Shown here in pieces: positions 23,238 to 36,220 of a stretch of DNA of 64,000 nt. Position numbers and translations under genes: made by a program. Numbering within the stretch: position 1 is the stretch's first letter; the number at the start of each line of letters is the position of its first letter. Source of the stretch: Sinohyriopsis cumingii. Lineage: Eukaryota; Mollusca; Bivalvia; Unionida; Unionidae. Location: the NCBI GenBank assembly GCA_028554795.2, contig CM068829.1:135927579-135991578 (forward strand), given 5' to 3'. The notes below the pieces were generated by a model. That model was not told where the DNA came from. It saw nothing but the letters and a program-made list of their open reading frames with translations, and did no database searches.

Positions 23238-23388
23238 CACCTGCATTTAGCACCATATATATTGAAAACGGCTCAAACGAAGCCACTTCGTTTCCATTGA
23301 CCATCTTCTCCATCGGTGCAGAGAGGAAAAACATAGACGCAGCTTCTGGTTCTAGTGTTATATGTAGATTTTGGTCTTTAATCCCAGC
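23238..23388 (-). CDS. HSPA12-like gene, third recognised exon
   Basis: This 151-bp exon has an acceptor (cttgtag) just above 23388 and a GT donor just below 23238. It encodes AGIKDQNLHITLEPEAASMF followed by PFSIYMVLNAGG. The LEPEAAS phrase and the following loop are diagnostic of the HSPA12 branch. In working Hsp70-fold ATPases this second phosphate loop is an Asp followed by three Gly; here it is NAGG joined to GE in the next exon, so an Asp and a Gly are replaced. Entry is in phase 0 and exit in phase 1, matching the exons on both sides. A donor three bases earlier is possible and would remove one codon. Confidence 0.8.
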
Positions 23389-24326
23389 CTACAAGTGTAT
23401 AAAATACAACATAGACAATACAAACAAATATCAGAAGAAAACTGGAATTTATTGTAATTACATAGACTATCCGTAGCCTCTTAACATGTTTGGGAATGAG
23501 TAAACCAATTCGCACAGGAAATATAATGTTAGCCACTAGTAGACATAATGTTGGAATACATTTCTCTCTGAGTCATTCTGCAATTAATAGTAATTATATC
23601 AACGATATACTGTCGTATTTGAGTATTTATGATAAAGTGTAGTGAAATATATTGACTGGCACATTCTTTCTGAAACTGATTCAAGTTGTGCAAACTCTGT
23701 TTATCTAAACCTCTGGATAACATCCATTGCACTGCTTTTTATTTCGAGGGGTGGGTAGGGTCTGAATGATCTGCGGTCGACTGACCATACTTTTCAAGGG
23801 ATCTTCTATAAAACCATTATATGCAGCATAATTCCTCTAAATGCGATGCTAATATCACTCAACGCAATAATTAGCATTTATATTTAAAGATCATTTTCAG
23901 CCCTTACGAAACCTCTGAATATATAATTTTCTTCACATTTAAATGAATGATGATCAACGTCATTGAAATACGATTCCTTGTGATTTCGCAAATTAATTTA
24001 ACAGTAAATGTTCAGTCCTAAAACATACTACTGAAGAACACGGAAAACAAAATAATTGAAAATTTACATGAACTTTAAACGTTCTGCTCTTATGTCATCA
24101 AATCTAAGGTTCTCTCACACACTTGATAATAGACTCACATATAGATATGTAAGTCGCTGCTAATGATGGGTCATTAAATACCAAGGGTAATTAATTTGAG
24201 TGAAGTATGGAAACTTACTGACAACTTTACATTACAATATGTACTACGGACATATAATAATAAAATACTCAATTACGAGCAACATATTAAAATTAGTTCA
24301 GACGGATAGGTTTTTACTAAACCAAC

Positions 24327-24548
24327 CTTAGCCGCAGCGTCCCTCATGAATTGTATGCTAACATTCGTTGCGACTGCGGGCACGGTAAAAACCCACAATA
24401 TCTCGTTTTCTTCTACCATCCCGACGGTTTGTTCTCTAAGGACACTCATCATGTCATCTTTCAAGTAACGAATGACAAAAGAGTAGACTGTTTTTGCTGG
24501 CAAAGTCTTGTGCGCTTTGTCCTCTAGATCTATATTTCCATCGATTAT
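24327..24548 (-). CDS. HSPA12-like gene, second recognised exon
   Basis: This 222-bp exon of 74 codons starts after TATCCACAG and ends before GTTGGT. It encodes IIDGNIDLEDKAHKTLPAKT, VYSFVIRYLKDDMMSVL, ILWVFTVPAVATNVSIQFM and RDAAAK. WVFTVPA with the following QFMRDAA helix is a hallmark of HSPA12-type proteins. The end RDAAAK joins AGIKD of the next exon to give the usual Ala-Gly-Ile junction. Both boundaries are phase 0. The frame has no disruptions. Confidence 0.85.
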
Positions 24549-25111
24549 CTGTGGATAAGACATACTAGTGCATTTACTTAACTGAATAATGGCTGCATAT
24601 ATATATCCGGGAAATATATGTAAGGTGGCTTTTAGCTAATGTAGACATGAGCTAAAAATTTGAAATGTACGTTTGCGCGTCTAAATGTCAAAGCCTTTAT
24701 AGACTAAGAGCTTGCATCAAACAGGGCCTCGGTCTCTGGTAAACCCACTAAAGTACTTGCTGACAGTAATTAATATGTTCTAACGTATGTTAAAAATTTA
24801 GCAACTACATTTCCAGGTTTGAAGGGAACTTTACGCATTCTGAAAATGAGTGTGTATAAGCGTAAATTATATTTTCCGATTCATATAAATACTTAACTAG
24901 TGTCCAAGAAACATTGTATTTGTTCTCCTTAAAACTGATGTCTCCTTTAATACTAATCGGAATAGAAGCAACGATATTATCACCAAAGTCTATCTGTTTA
25001 TCTGTTTACTTATCAACGTATGACTAGATCAATATACGATCTTATGATGTAGATGACGTTCATCAATATTATCTTTATGGTCACTGTCATAACTTTTACA
25101 ACAGTTTTCCT

Positions 25112-25113
25112 AC

Positions 25114-25146
<33 letters not shown>

Positions 25147-25147
25147 T
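25112..25147. repeat. (TTA)n microsatellite
   Basis: A TTA array within the intron between the first and second recognised HSPA12-like exons. A degenerate GTA/TAG-rich stretch follows at about 25340-25430. Confidence 0.9.
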
Positions 25148-25498
25148 CTAGCCTCGGCCAAAGCTATTTAGGCTCATAAGAAGACCCTGCATTAATTTCA
25201 TATTGTCTGGCTTGTGTCTGCAACAACTGCGTCTAATCAGCAAATTTCAACTGATACATGTATACTTGATTTCAAGTTCAGTGTATCGACATATTAATGA
25301 GGTGCAATACCTGATTTATGGCATGACCTGAGGTTGCTGTTGTTGTAGCAGTAGTAATTGTTCTAGTAGTAGTGATAGTAGTTTTAGACATAGTAGTAGC
25401 AAGACTAGTTCTAGAAGTAGTAGTAATGAGTCGTTTCATTTATTGCTAGTTGAAGATATGGTGGTGGAATGGTGGTAGTGTCAGTGGTGTGATCTTAC

Positions 25499-25801
25499 CA
25501 TTTTCCCATGCTGCAGCATTTTGAATTGATGAAAGTAATACCATTTCGTTTGCACATTTTCGTCTAGACAAGCATATTTACATTCAGCTTCATAACCAAA
25601 GGAATTAAATGTGTTCCCATCCGTTTCTATCAGGACTGATGTCGGGACAATACACAACTGTCCTCGTTCATCGTCTGCCACCCAGTCAAGGGCAAAAATT
25701 TTCCTTGGATGCGTATTGTAAGTATGTGTGAACGAAAAGGCACATCGGGACATTGAATTTCCACAACTTATGGCAACAACAGCAATACAGGAGTTTGGTG
25801 C
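25499..25801 (-). CDS. HSPA12-like gene, first recognised exon (N-terminal ATPase lobe)
   Basis: This 303-bp exon of 101 codons follows an acceptor (tatgtag) and ends at ATG before a strong donor GTAAGA. It encodes CIAVVAISCGNSMSRCAFSF, then IVPTSVLIETDG, FNSFGYEAECKYACL and YYFHQFKML. FGYEAE-x-KY and the FHQFKM phrase identify the HSPA12 family. The first phosphate loop, normally Ile-Asp-Phe-Gly-Thr, reads ISCGN, losing the Asp and Thr that contact magnesium-ATP. The initiating Met must be in an exon further upstream, which I could not find; the ATG at 25753 is internal. Either this is a divergent paralogue that no longer hydrolyses ATP, or a pseudogene whose frames have not yet broken. Confidence 0.8.
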
Positions 25802-27577
25802 CTACATATAGAGGAAATGCAAGCATATATTGTTGTTCTAGTTCCAATAGCAAATACAATTGTGTAATTTTATTTTTAAAAACATATTACAAATGCGTAT
25901 CTCATACTTGATCCATAAGCAAATATTATATCTGTCTGATTCACAATAATTTCGTAAGACAATCTTTTTAAGTCCAATGCATAACATAATTAATATTTCA
26001 AAATAATAAGTATTGGTTTGTTTTTAAACTTTGTAACATAAGAATATACTGCTGTGTATATTTAATTGTATCGTGTGCCTAATCCATAGATAGAGGTTTG
26101 GCCTAAATGACTATTCACATGTTTGTGCCATGTTGTTAACTGAGATTTGAATTCATGGTCTAGCATTTCTTACAAACTAAACATGTTCAGGAAGCGAACT
26201 TATGAACCTCATCCTGGACATTTTGTTGTGCCTTAAGTTTGCATATACGTCTCTTGCAGACAAAACATTATTTTATATCTTATGATCATTCCTAAAAGTT
26301 CCAACATGCAAATGGATATAAATCGTGATGATTTGTTTTAAAGATCAGGTGAATAAGACAATCTAACATCCAATTTGTAAAGCTATAATCTGTGTTTTGC
26401 ACGCAGTTTAATTAGGAATGGAAAAAACATACTTTGTCATCTGCAGTATATCCATAAAATTGAATATAGCATCACTTCACAGAATATAATGTAAAACAGA
26501 ATGAGCGGATATTTAGCACAAACAAATAAACGTAAAAAGTATTAAAAAAATTGAAACGGCCCTGTACATTGACTACACACATAAATGCATTATTTAAGGT
26601 TGAATCCTAATATACTCATTCCCGGTAATACTAAAGCACTGTAGATATGTGTTTAATGCAAAGATGGTCGAAGCCGCTAAACATAAAAGAGCAGAGTACA
26701 GGATGGATAGATATAATGCTCAAAGAATATTTACATAGCCATACCTTACAGTGCTGGTTCATTCTATATTGAGGAAACTGGTCGACGTTTATGGATTTAG
26801 GTATATTTGGGTTAGATAGATGGCATTTTGGCAAACTAACCTTGTCACATCTGTTCATCAGTAAATTGCGGTCCTTGGTATGACTACTAGTCAACCTAAT
26901 GGAAAATTTATAATACTATTATGTTATTTTGACATTAAATGAAAAACGTATGTAAACAAAAAACTTAGTTAAAATTAAACATTTTAACATTAATACACAC
27001 GGGTACATTCAGAGGTATATGCATGTGATTTGCCTGTGTATACCCCGTAAAATTGTGGATGTCATGGAATGAACCTTGATAAATGGTAGCAACACATATC
27101 TGCATAATCTGGAATGAAATGATATGATTAAAAATTGCAATGTCTTATGACCAAACTTAACTTGCACTAATGCATCACCATGTGAATTTTGATGAAAATA
27201 ATATCAAAATTGGCACTAGCGCTCTTAAAACGTTTCCGACAAAAGAGAAACTAGTATTTAAATGAACCATATACCATTTTGACTTTAAAAAAAACTGGGA
27301 CCGAATCTCAGAATATAAAGAAGTTACGAAATTAGAATTGTTAATTAATTCACCTCAGCGACGGCAAGGAGGACACATGTATGGGTTTTGTTGAAAACAC
27401 TCCGAGCGTATCTAACCATAATTTGGTAGCTCGTCTGAAAACACGAACACTACTAAACCTCAGTATGTAAAGTTTCTTACATTCAGTTACATTAAGATAT
27501 ACACGTGGTTGTTAAAAATAATAGTTCCAATAGTTTCAAGGTGCTGAATAATCGGCAAAATCGAAAATTATTTTGAG

Positions 27578-27580
<3 letters not shown>
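25802..27580. other. Upstream flank or first intron of the HSPA12-like gene, no gene seen
   Basis: AT-rich sequence without a recognisable exon. The missing first exon with the start codon may lie here or further upstream. The 87-codon frame at 26894-26631 shows no family resemblance. Confidence 0.4.

Positions 27581-27638
<58 letters not shown>
27581..27638. repeat. (TA)n followed by (GA)n microsatellite
   Basis: A TA array to about 27609, then a GA array. Confidence 0.95.
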
Positions 27639-27642
<4 letters not shown>

Positions 27643-28073
27643 ACAAGTATACACCAGACAGAACGGAAAATGCTATCAATGAATTCTATAGAATAATGCT
27701 TGATAATAGGCATAATTAATATTTTAATACAACTAATGCTATCATAGAGGTTAGATAATTTTGTAATTCGCACTCTACAGAGATTCGAACCCAGATCCGC
27801 AGGTAAACGGCACCTATCGTCTTGGCTGCACACACCAGCCCATATTCCATCACGACTATGCACGCATCACCAAAATATGATGCGACTGAATCGGTGTTAT
27901 ATGCACTCGTGCGTAGCAGACACACTCGCATGATGACGCAATCATTATTTTCATCGATCTACACAGTCATTCCATATTCCAATGAAAGAAATCAAGGTAT
28001 CTAGGATTACTTATAGAGAATTATAAATATACACCAGATAGAACGGATGGAATATAGGCTGGTGCGTGCAAGC
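27636..28073. repeat. Composite repeat with a tRNA-like head
   Basis: A 32-bp phrase (AATTACAAGTATACACCAGA in part) at 27636-27667 recurs with four differences at 28016-28047. Between them, on the minus strand at about 27840-27768, is a tRNA-like stretch with the B-box-like GGTTCGAATCT. The phrase at 27825-27849 is repeated in inverse orientation at 28047-28073. This fits two head-to-head or nested copies of a tRNA-derived SINE. Confidence 0.5.
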
Positions 28074-28074
28074 A

Positions 28075-31000
28075 ATAATAAGTATAATCCAACAGTCAGG
28101 GAATGGAGGGTCAGATTATACAATAAGCAGACGGTAAGCGACTGGATGGTAGATGTTTTGAAGTTCGCTATGAAAAACAAATACAAAGGCAAGCTACATG
28201 GGCATTGGGTTATAATAGTTTCCAGTCTGTGTCAGCTTCCAAATGGCTGAATTATATAATGAAATACAATAGAACTGAATTTTATATGCGTTAGTTTCTC
28301 ATAATATAAGCTTTTGCTTTTATTTTAGGGTTAGAGTTACAGTGTGGTCATGTATATTACTAGGTGCAAGTATATATTAATTTACATATGAGAAAATAAA
28401 TATTTCTAAGGTAGTATGAAAAACTGTGCACTGTGTACGTGATTTTAGTGAACGAAAAACACTAGTATTGTTACTAAATGAATGTATAGTGAATCATCAT
28501 TGGATTCATTATGAAAAAACTAAAATAAATTGAAATAAAAAAAAGCCTGCTACTATGGCGATTGGCTATAACTGTTTTTAGTTTGTACAGTTTCAATGCG
28601 ACTTACGTACCAGGATATTTCTAACATTAAAATAAACAACAGCTGAGTACTCCTAACATTAAGTGTTGACATAATGTAAACTTTTCAATACTGACTGCTC
28701 TGGGGTGTTTTCGTGCTACTAGGCAGCATATTACTTGTATATCCGTATGTATCTTATATGCTAGCTATATAATATATAGATACAAATCAACATTGACCCA
28801 TGAAATACAGTCAAATAATTACAATTATTATGATTTAACTGAGATTTATCAATGTGATTGGATATACATGAATAAGCCATACTGATCGGGAATTTTTAAC
28901 ACATGGGTAAAATTTTAGAGGCTTAATAGGTTCCAGTCAGCGTGCGGTACACTTTCCGTCAAACTTTGTCTATGTCAACAAAAACGCCCCTACCATCCCC
29001 ATGATATTAGATCAAAATACGTAATCTCAGATAAAATCTCCAATCACAAGTTCAAGCAATGTAATTGTTCAATCATTTCTCAACTCAAGCACTCACATAT
29101 GTAGGGAAACAAAGCATACGACTTGCATTACGAACTGTATTTCGGCCATAAATTATTGGAGTTTTGCTTTGACATTGTTTCAACAGCTTTTATTGGAGAT
29201 TCTGGTTATGTGACATACGTGCAGAACTTTACTAAGAAAAGACAATTTTCTGGCTCAAAGAGCGAATGGGGAGAAAGCAAGTACAACGAATACAAAAGCT
29301 ACAAGCACCAGATATGATCTTAATGTTGAAAGAGCAATAGCCTCTTAGGGAAATAGAAACAAGTGAGTGGCAAAAGGTCCTCATATCTCCCGCTCTAACA
29401 GTCTACCCAATGTTAACTACCATCTGAAAAGTCAACGACCCATGGGTGGCAAACTGGGCCTAGGATTTTGCGCGCCATGTCAAGAAGCTAATTAGTGAAA
29501 GCTACTTTCTATAAAAATCAAACGTTTTGTAGACGGAGCCAACTGATTGGACAAAAAAGAAGTAAAATTTGAATTACAAGGATTAAATACTAATGGTTGA
29601 GAATTTACCGACGTGTCCTTTGTCCTTAATGATTCACAGAGTTAACATACAGTTCCTAACATCTTGTTTGCGAGTAATTATGTATAAGGTACAATTCGAT
29701 ATATACCCAACAATGAACATTTAAATCTATATTAACAAAATGTCGCAATTACAGTACCTCTTGCCCGTCGATAAACAAAGGTAGTATGAAGCTTCTGTAT
29801 GTGGATGTTCCGTGCATGAGAGCTATTGCTATATCTGTGTGTGCTATATTCAGTCTCACTACTGCTCGGCTCAGTAATGATGCTCGTTTCCATTACGGAG
29901 AGCCACTAGGTGGCCTTGTACAAAATGTGCAAAGAGATAAATAATATCAATAATAATGATAATAATAATAATAATTATTATTATTATTATTATTGTTATT
30001 ATAGTTTTTTATATTTTCATTTAATATTTACAAGGCAGAGGGACTGGAAAGTGTCATCAAATTCAAGCAGAGAGGCACAGAGGATAACAACACGTTTCAG
30101 AATTCGTTAAATAGGCATAGCACAAGGCCAGTATACTACCTGATCAACTGTTAAAAGACGCTACGCCTCCAGTGATGTTTTCAATACATTCGCTAAAACA
30201 AATCAGGTGTTTGATTATTAGGTGATGAAACCTGGCAATTGTCAAGCTATATTCATTAAGACACGAACGGCACTATGCGGTATATTTACTAATATGTAAA
30301 GCATAAGAAATATTTAATTCCAAATTAAACAACGTGGTAGGTGGCATGCCAGTGCCTCCTATAAATACATTATACCTTGGATACTCATTAATTTTGCCAT
30401 GTTTATGAAATGTTCCACGCAAGTAATTGTTTTAAGCAAGTCAGTTTTTATAAATAGTTCTCATTCTGAAATTAGTCTAATTTATTCGTCAACAGCACAA
30501 GATGGGGATGTGTACATTATTAAACTATATTGTATGTATGGCTAGTACATCTGATTGTGCGAATAATAAGACGTTAATAAGTATACGTAAGGATATACGT
30601 TTGATACCTCCAGAATCTAGCCATAACACAATATAAACATTCGTCATTTCTATGTATTTCATGTACAGAAAGGACAATAACTCTTACCCATTACTTCCCT
30701 TGGCAACATCAGGTGTCAGGTGTTTCTAAACTGAATGTATACCAGACTAGACGCACTCATAGCTGGGTGCTTTGGAGGGTTTAAGTAGTGTGATCGGGTA
30801 AATATTCTCGGGAAAACAATTCACTTAAAAATTTGTTTTCTCCATCAAATACGTTCCTTGATTACATTGAAGTAAGGAGATTATACAAGAGGAGTAGAGA
30901 ATGCTGAACATTCTACCTATACTTCGGGTATCACTCTAGGAAGAAAGATTGTTTTTTCTATGTAAACGATGACCAGCTCTCTTATTAAAGCAACCCATTA

Positions 31001-31239
31001 TATGAGCACGTGATCCCGAAGGGATCGGTCATGTTTCAAAAATGATTATTGAACTTTTCTTACTGTCAACATTCACTGGCAAATCCAGTGAAGTTGTGAA
31101 TCTTTGTTGCTTTATTTGGGTCCGGTGGTCATGTAGACTGCAGCCACGGAACCCACTAGATTCACGGCTTGTCTCTGTGAAGATAAATCCCTGAGATAAA
31201 AATCGAGAATGTATATGATGCATGTCCACCTACATGCGC
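28075..31239. other. Stretch without recognised gene
   Basis: AT-rich DNA with short random frames. A (TAA)/(TTA) microsatellite is at about 29946-30003. A 50-bp phrase around TGTACATTATTAAACTA at about 30505-30545 is repeated near 34805-34846. No exon is recognised. Confidence 0.4.
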
Positions 31240-33300
31240 GGACATATTCTCACGAGGCCACATTCCTTGTTTGATACGTCAAAATACGCCGAGCAGATGA
31301 ACCATTTAAGGCATGGGAGATAGAGTTCATTGAGCTTGACATGATTTGTCTTATCGCGCGTGAGGGCATATACGAGATCTAGCAGATGAAATATAGCGTA
31401 TCAAGACTCTCTGACTTTCCGTTAATTGTGACTGATTCTTTGCTACTAAACCTGGGGTTTATATCGATCATCGAACCATCCGATCTGAACTAAAAATAGT
31501 TCGGATCGACTGAAAAGGCATGCACGTTTCTCACCCAACATGCCGAAAGTAAAACTATCGTATAGGAGATTAGCATGCTAACAGCTTATAATGTTTCTAT
31601 ATTGAGCCATAATCAAATTTAGGCCAGTTGCCCGTTTGGAAACATGATGGAAAATCATTACCTATTGACATCAAAATTTTCTAGTAGATGTGATAGGTCT
31701 TGTTCACGAGATATATATTCTGCCATGAATGATGAATGCGACAGAAGTGGTAACTGGTACCCAGGTTTCTCCTCGTTGAGTTAGTCGAAAACGACGGCTA
31801 GTAGAGGGTTGAGACATCAAAAGATGATATGCTAATGTCTCAGCTCTAATCCCCGAAAATACGTCGCTTTCACTCCAAAATATTCAGAGTGGAATTTATC
31901 CGTTGTTTTGTTTTAAACCGAAGAAACTGCCCAAACGGCAAGCATAGGTCAGAGGATTTAGTGCCCCGAATTGTCCGGTTGAATAGGCAAGTCAACAATT
32001 GCGATTCATCATATATAATCAAGACTGCCTTAAGGCAGAATCTGCCCTTCTAAAACTGAGAGGCGTTTTTAACAAGTTTCATATGGAGGTTGATCTGTAG
32101 GGTGGTTCTCCTCGTCCCCATATTCCGCCGACATTATTCGAAGTGCGACAACAAGTGGACCTCCACACGTATGTACTGGTGTGTATACTTCCGTTTGTGG
32201 TTTCTACAGAAGAATGCCTGTCTCGAGCTAACCGCGGTTGCCGCCACTCACACATTCATAATCTTATCTCGTTCACGATATTGACTTTTTCATAGAGCGG
32301 ACTTAAAAAGGTGCCATAATCATGGATATACATTTAAAGGCAGCGCAGCGGGATAAAATCCACAGCCACATTGAATAACCAGATTACTTACAAGAACTAT
32401 CGGCTGAATTATCCGTTCGTGTTTAACATTTCGGTTTACTCAGACATGAGGGAGGCGTACCAGATTGAGACTAATCATAACTTCCACACCCATTTGAATA
32501 AATCACTGGCGTGCGTGAAGGAACTAATTATCTCAAATCACGATAAAACCGAGATTAAAAACGGACACGAATCGCTTCTGCTCTTGAGAAGCAGAAACTT
32601 AACATTTTTAGAGGAGAGCGTCTATATACACCGCCGTGTACGTAGATGATGTGGACGCACAATGTCTGATTACGTAGTACATAATTTCGTAAAAACCTAG
32701 GAAGTGGTTTTTAGAATGAATAGAAGTACTCAAAGTTGGTTATCTTTTTCGCAGTAAGCAAACGGGAAAAAATGTTCACATCGTTATGTAAATTAGACTC
32801 AACATTAGGCATCTTTGAGTTCGGACGATGGCATACTAGTCTTTTCCGATTTAAGGATGCACGGATCTCGCCATCTGTATCTCGGAAGAATGAATTTGTT
32901 AATGGCACAACAGCTCACTAGTGATCCTTACGAGGCAATAATATAAATTTGCAAGACAATGTTAACTGAAGGAAAGTAAAAGAGGCCTATACAGATAATT
33001 CGGTAACCCCTAGAGTATATAATTACGAAGTGTATGGATGAAGTTACAGAAAATGTTAAAAGGATATTATTAATTAGGCACCAAACCTGCATATATTTAA
33101 ATCAGACAACATCAATGTGAGAGGACGTAGTGGGGACGAGTGGGTTTGAAAATCGCCCAGGAGTGTGAGGGCGGCAAAGTGATCTTTCTAAAATGATCGA
33201 ACGTTATCGATTAAAGAAAGAAACGTTGGAAATTAAAGATGGAGTATATTTCCCTCCGAAGAGACGACTCTTTCACCTTTTTGTAAGGTAGAAACTTCTA
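31240..33300 (+). other. Unidentified degenerate coding-like segment
   Basis: Base composition is closer to even than in the flanks, and consecutive frames on the plus strand carry protein-like text: HLRHGR near 31310, EFIELDMICLIAREGIYE near 31327-31375, a 92-codon frame at 32371-32649 (NNQITYKNYRLNYPFVFNIS), KTGKNVHIVM near 32760, and CEGGKVIFLKMIERYRLKKE near 33165. All are interrupted by stops or shifts. I recognise none of them. The character resembles the polymerase relic at 11-14 kb, so another decayed viral or mobile insertion is possible. Confidence 0.35.
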
Positions 33301-35379
33301 TAATACTTATATAAGGCCTCTTTCTATGCACAGAGTGTGCTACTTGCCACTAGTGGAAGCAATACATTAAGTATTCAGTTGATTTTCCGCCAATCTCTGC
33401 ATAAAGGGGAGACCACTCCATCTCACTGAAACCTAAGTGAGCCGATAACTTTTAGCTCTACAGCAAAATCTCTTTTAGTCTGAGAGCGCTGAATGTGCGA
33501 GATGTTATTATTTCTTTGAATGTATTATGATCAGGTAACGTATTTAAAAAAGAAATATCTACTTATCTGTAATGAGATTTCTTTTTTATGTTTAAATCAG
33601 ACTAAATCTGATGCACAATGCAGATAAATAGTGCTATACTGCTACCAGTGAACCAGCTAGTTACGTTATTGCGAGGAGATCGTGTTTTGTATGACGTTTA
33701 TTATTACCGACTTTTATCTTTGCGTTTATGGTATAACTACCACTAAGAGAAAAAAAATAATGAGGCTAAACACAATGCTAAGAATGAAAATGGCTGCATA
33801 ATTGCAGCGTCACTGATTTTACCTATGGGGCTGTTTAACGGTTTTCTCTAAGACTGTAATCCTCCCTTTAATGTCTTCGTTCTTTTCCTCGCTCTTCATC
33901 CTGAGGAAAAATAAAATATTGTGTCGAATTTATAATGCGAAACGGCTTGTAGCATTTCAGTTGAGAAAACAACAAAACATAAATGAATCCTACTGTAATG
34001 AAAGAAAATGGTGTGTATATTTGTGCGTGTGTATGTGTGTGTGTGGTATGGTGTGGTGTGGTGTGGTGTGTCCGTCCACTTTCTTTGACAACCGCCATCA
34101 TTGCTACTTCCACCACCACCCACATACACACCACAGGAGTCTGGAGAGCATGTTGCCACACATGAACCAATATATTTGTTCTGTTTCATGATTCAAATCA
34201 TCCCGCTAGATAAAGAATATTATTTTGACACTTTATAGATCTAAAGAAATAAATATTCTGATACGAAACACACGTACAAAAATATATTAGTTCTTCGTGA
34301 CGTTTGGTTTACAGTTTTCAGTTTTTGTTTAGCTGCACATTAGTAGTCACAAAATGTGTTCTGTACTAGATAATACCAATATAGTTATACTCGTCACCAT
34401 TAACTGTATTCATAATATTTCAAAATACAGAAACAAGTCATTTGTATAACAGAACATAGTCTAATGTGTAATGCTGACTTAGTTAATTGTTGGCTTTACG
34501 ACTTCAATTGTTGTTTTCTTAAGGCGTATGTTTTAATACAATTTAATTAATCCAAAAATTATATTTCATCTAGTTCATTAATCGTTGGATATATTTATAT
34601 ATGCAACAATAAAACAACTACCCAAGTAGGATATTTATATATTTTTTCTCAAATCTCTATCCATAAATAGACATTGAATATTTGAATCTTTCAATTTAAA
34701 AGTGACCATGTTTATTCAAATGTTAGATGCATGTATCTCCTACAGTTTGGACGGAGTGCTCATTTTGAAATTGTCTCATTTATTCATCTTTAGGTCAAGA
34801 AAGGGATGTACATTATTAAACTAATATGTATGTATGACTAGTAATAGCAACAGTAAACAGAAAGCGAATTTAAAAACCTTTAAGTTTCATGCTTTATTTA
34901 CTTCTTTCTTCGTATCAGTTTGGAGTAATGACCAGAATCAAACTTTGACTAACGCAGACAATATTAGTGGCAACAAATGTTCTTAACTTGATCCATCAAC
35001 ACAGCATAGTCATCATACCTTCTGACTTCTTCTTCTCTTTTTGACAGCTGTCTAAAATTTAAAACAAAAGTGGAAATCGAAATGTTTTCTTTTCTGGTGA
35101 CATATATGTCATTTTAAATACATTACAACAAAATGCAAATATTGTCCCAATAATTTTATATACACGTTTGTATCACAAAAAATAGTCACAACTTAAAAAG
35201 GGTATTTAGTGTTAATGTCAGCAGTGTATTTCATGAAAATGTAATCTTCACAACTACCGTTTGAATCCAAATTTGATGAAACCTTATTGCCCTGAATAGT
35301 TCTGACTGTTTAGTATGTTCAAACACCAAAGTGTGTGCGACTTGGATTTGTAAAGTGGCTTTTACAATTGTTCAGTCAG
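33301..35379. other. Stretch without recognised gene
   Basis: It includes an imperfect hairpin around 33546-33588 (AAAGAAATATC facing GAGATTTCTTT), a GT-rich simple tract at about 34018-34072, and the second copy of the dispersed 50-bp phrase near 34805-34846. Nothing coding is recognised. Confidence 0.4.
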
Positions 35380-35636
35380 TGGCAATTTGTTGTATTATCT
35401 AACATTAGGGTATCAAGTCGCATACATGTAGCATATATTCCCTCCCCGTCATTGTATTATGACACCAGCCGGACCGGTCCAAACACTAATCTCTTAATTC
35501 TGACGGTATTGCGAGGCAGTTGTTAATACCAGTTTGATAAGTCTTAGGTATGAATTGGCCGGGGTTTCATCCCGCGACCTCACGACATCAGACGGACGAG
35601 GCGGACTCTCTGATATCCTCGCCACTGGAGCGTTGC
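35380..35636 (-). mobile_element. tRNA-derived SINE, copy 1
   Basis: Read on the minus strand, the head at 35636-35551 resembles a tRNA promoter region (GGCGAGG, then GTCCGCCTCG and GGTCGCGGGATGAAACCCC), followed by GGCCAATTCATACC and a body shared with copies near 42.7 and 46.1 kb (GGACCGGTCCGGCTGGTGTC; TACATGTATGCGAC). The B-box is mutated, so this copy is old. Confidence 0.75.
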
Positions 35637-36220
35637 CAAAAATCTAAGAACAAAAGAAATGTGCATGAGTATGGTATATTTAAACAAGGAACGTCTGAAA
35701 TCCTGATCTTCTCCAATCTGGAATTTTCTATAACGTACCATTTGTGTTTTATACAGATTACTCTTATACATTCTGTGTTTGAAAACCTCTTCGAACCGGA
35801 ACCTCGTTATTTTGGATACCGACTATATTATCGGAATCATTCTTAGAAATTCATTCTAACCCTACCTCCAAAGGCCGGATGTATGGACCTGATCACACGC
35901 TATAAGAAGCGCCAAATTATGTTTAATCCTATAACTGACAAATTGATGCACAATGTCTTGTGTTAATCTGGGTGTAACGGTTAACCAGTTCAGCTAGAGT
36001 AATTTGTCAAGTGAATGCATTTAATACAGGTGAAATATAAATGATCTCAAAGCCTAAAGTTGTTGATGAAATGAAACCTTCACAATAGTCAATTCTCAAT
36101 CCTAAGCAAGTGGGTATTTGCAACTTCCGGTCCGCCATATTAATGGTCAAGTGCTTAGGGATAACACGCGTCATATAATAATTATATACAATTATTGAGC
36201 TTATTCTGCTAGTTTAATCA

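Noticed and set aside
26631..26894. 87-codon frame considered as first exon of the HSPA12-like gene
   Set aside because: No resemblance to the family N-terminus and no donor in the right phase was recognised.
27768..27840. Possible tRNA gene
   Set aside because: There is a B-box-like phrase, but no acceptor stem or anticodon arm could be paired; a SINE head is more likely.
33868..34191. Overlapping frames of 97-106 codons on both strands
   Set aside because: They come from GT-rich simple sequence and have no family resemblance; both strands are equally open.
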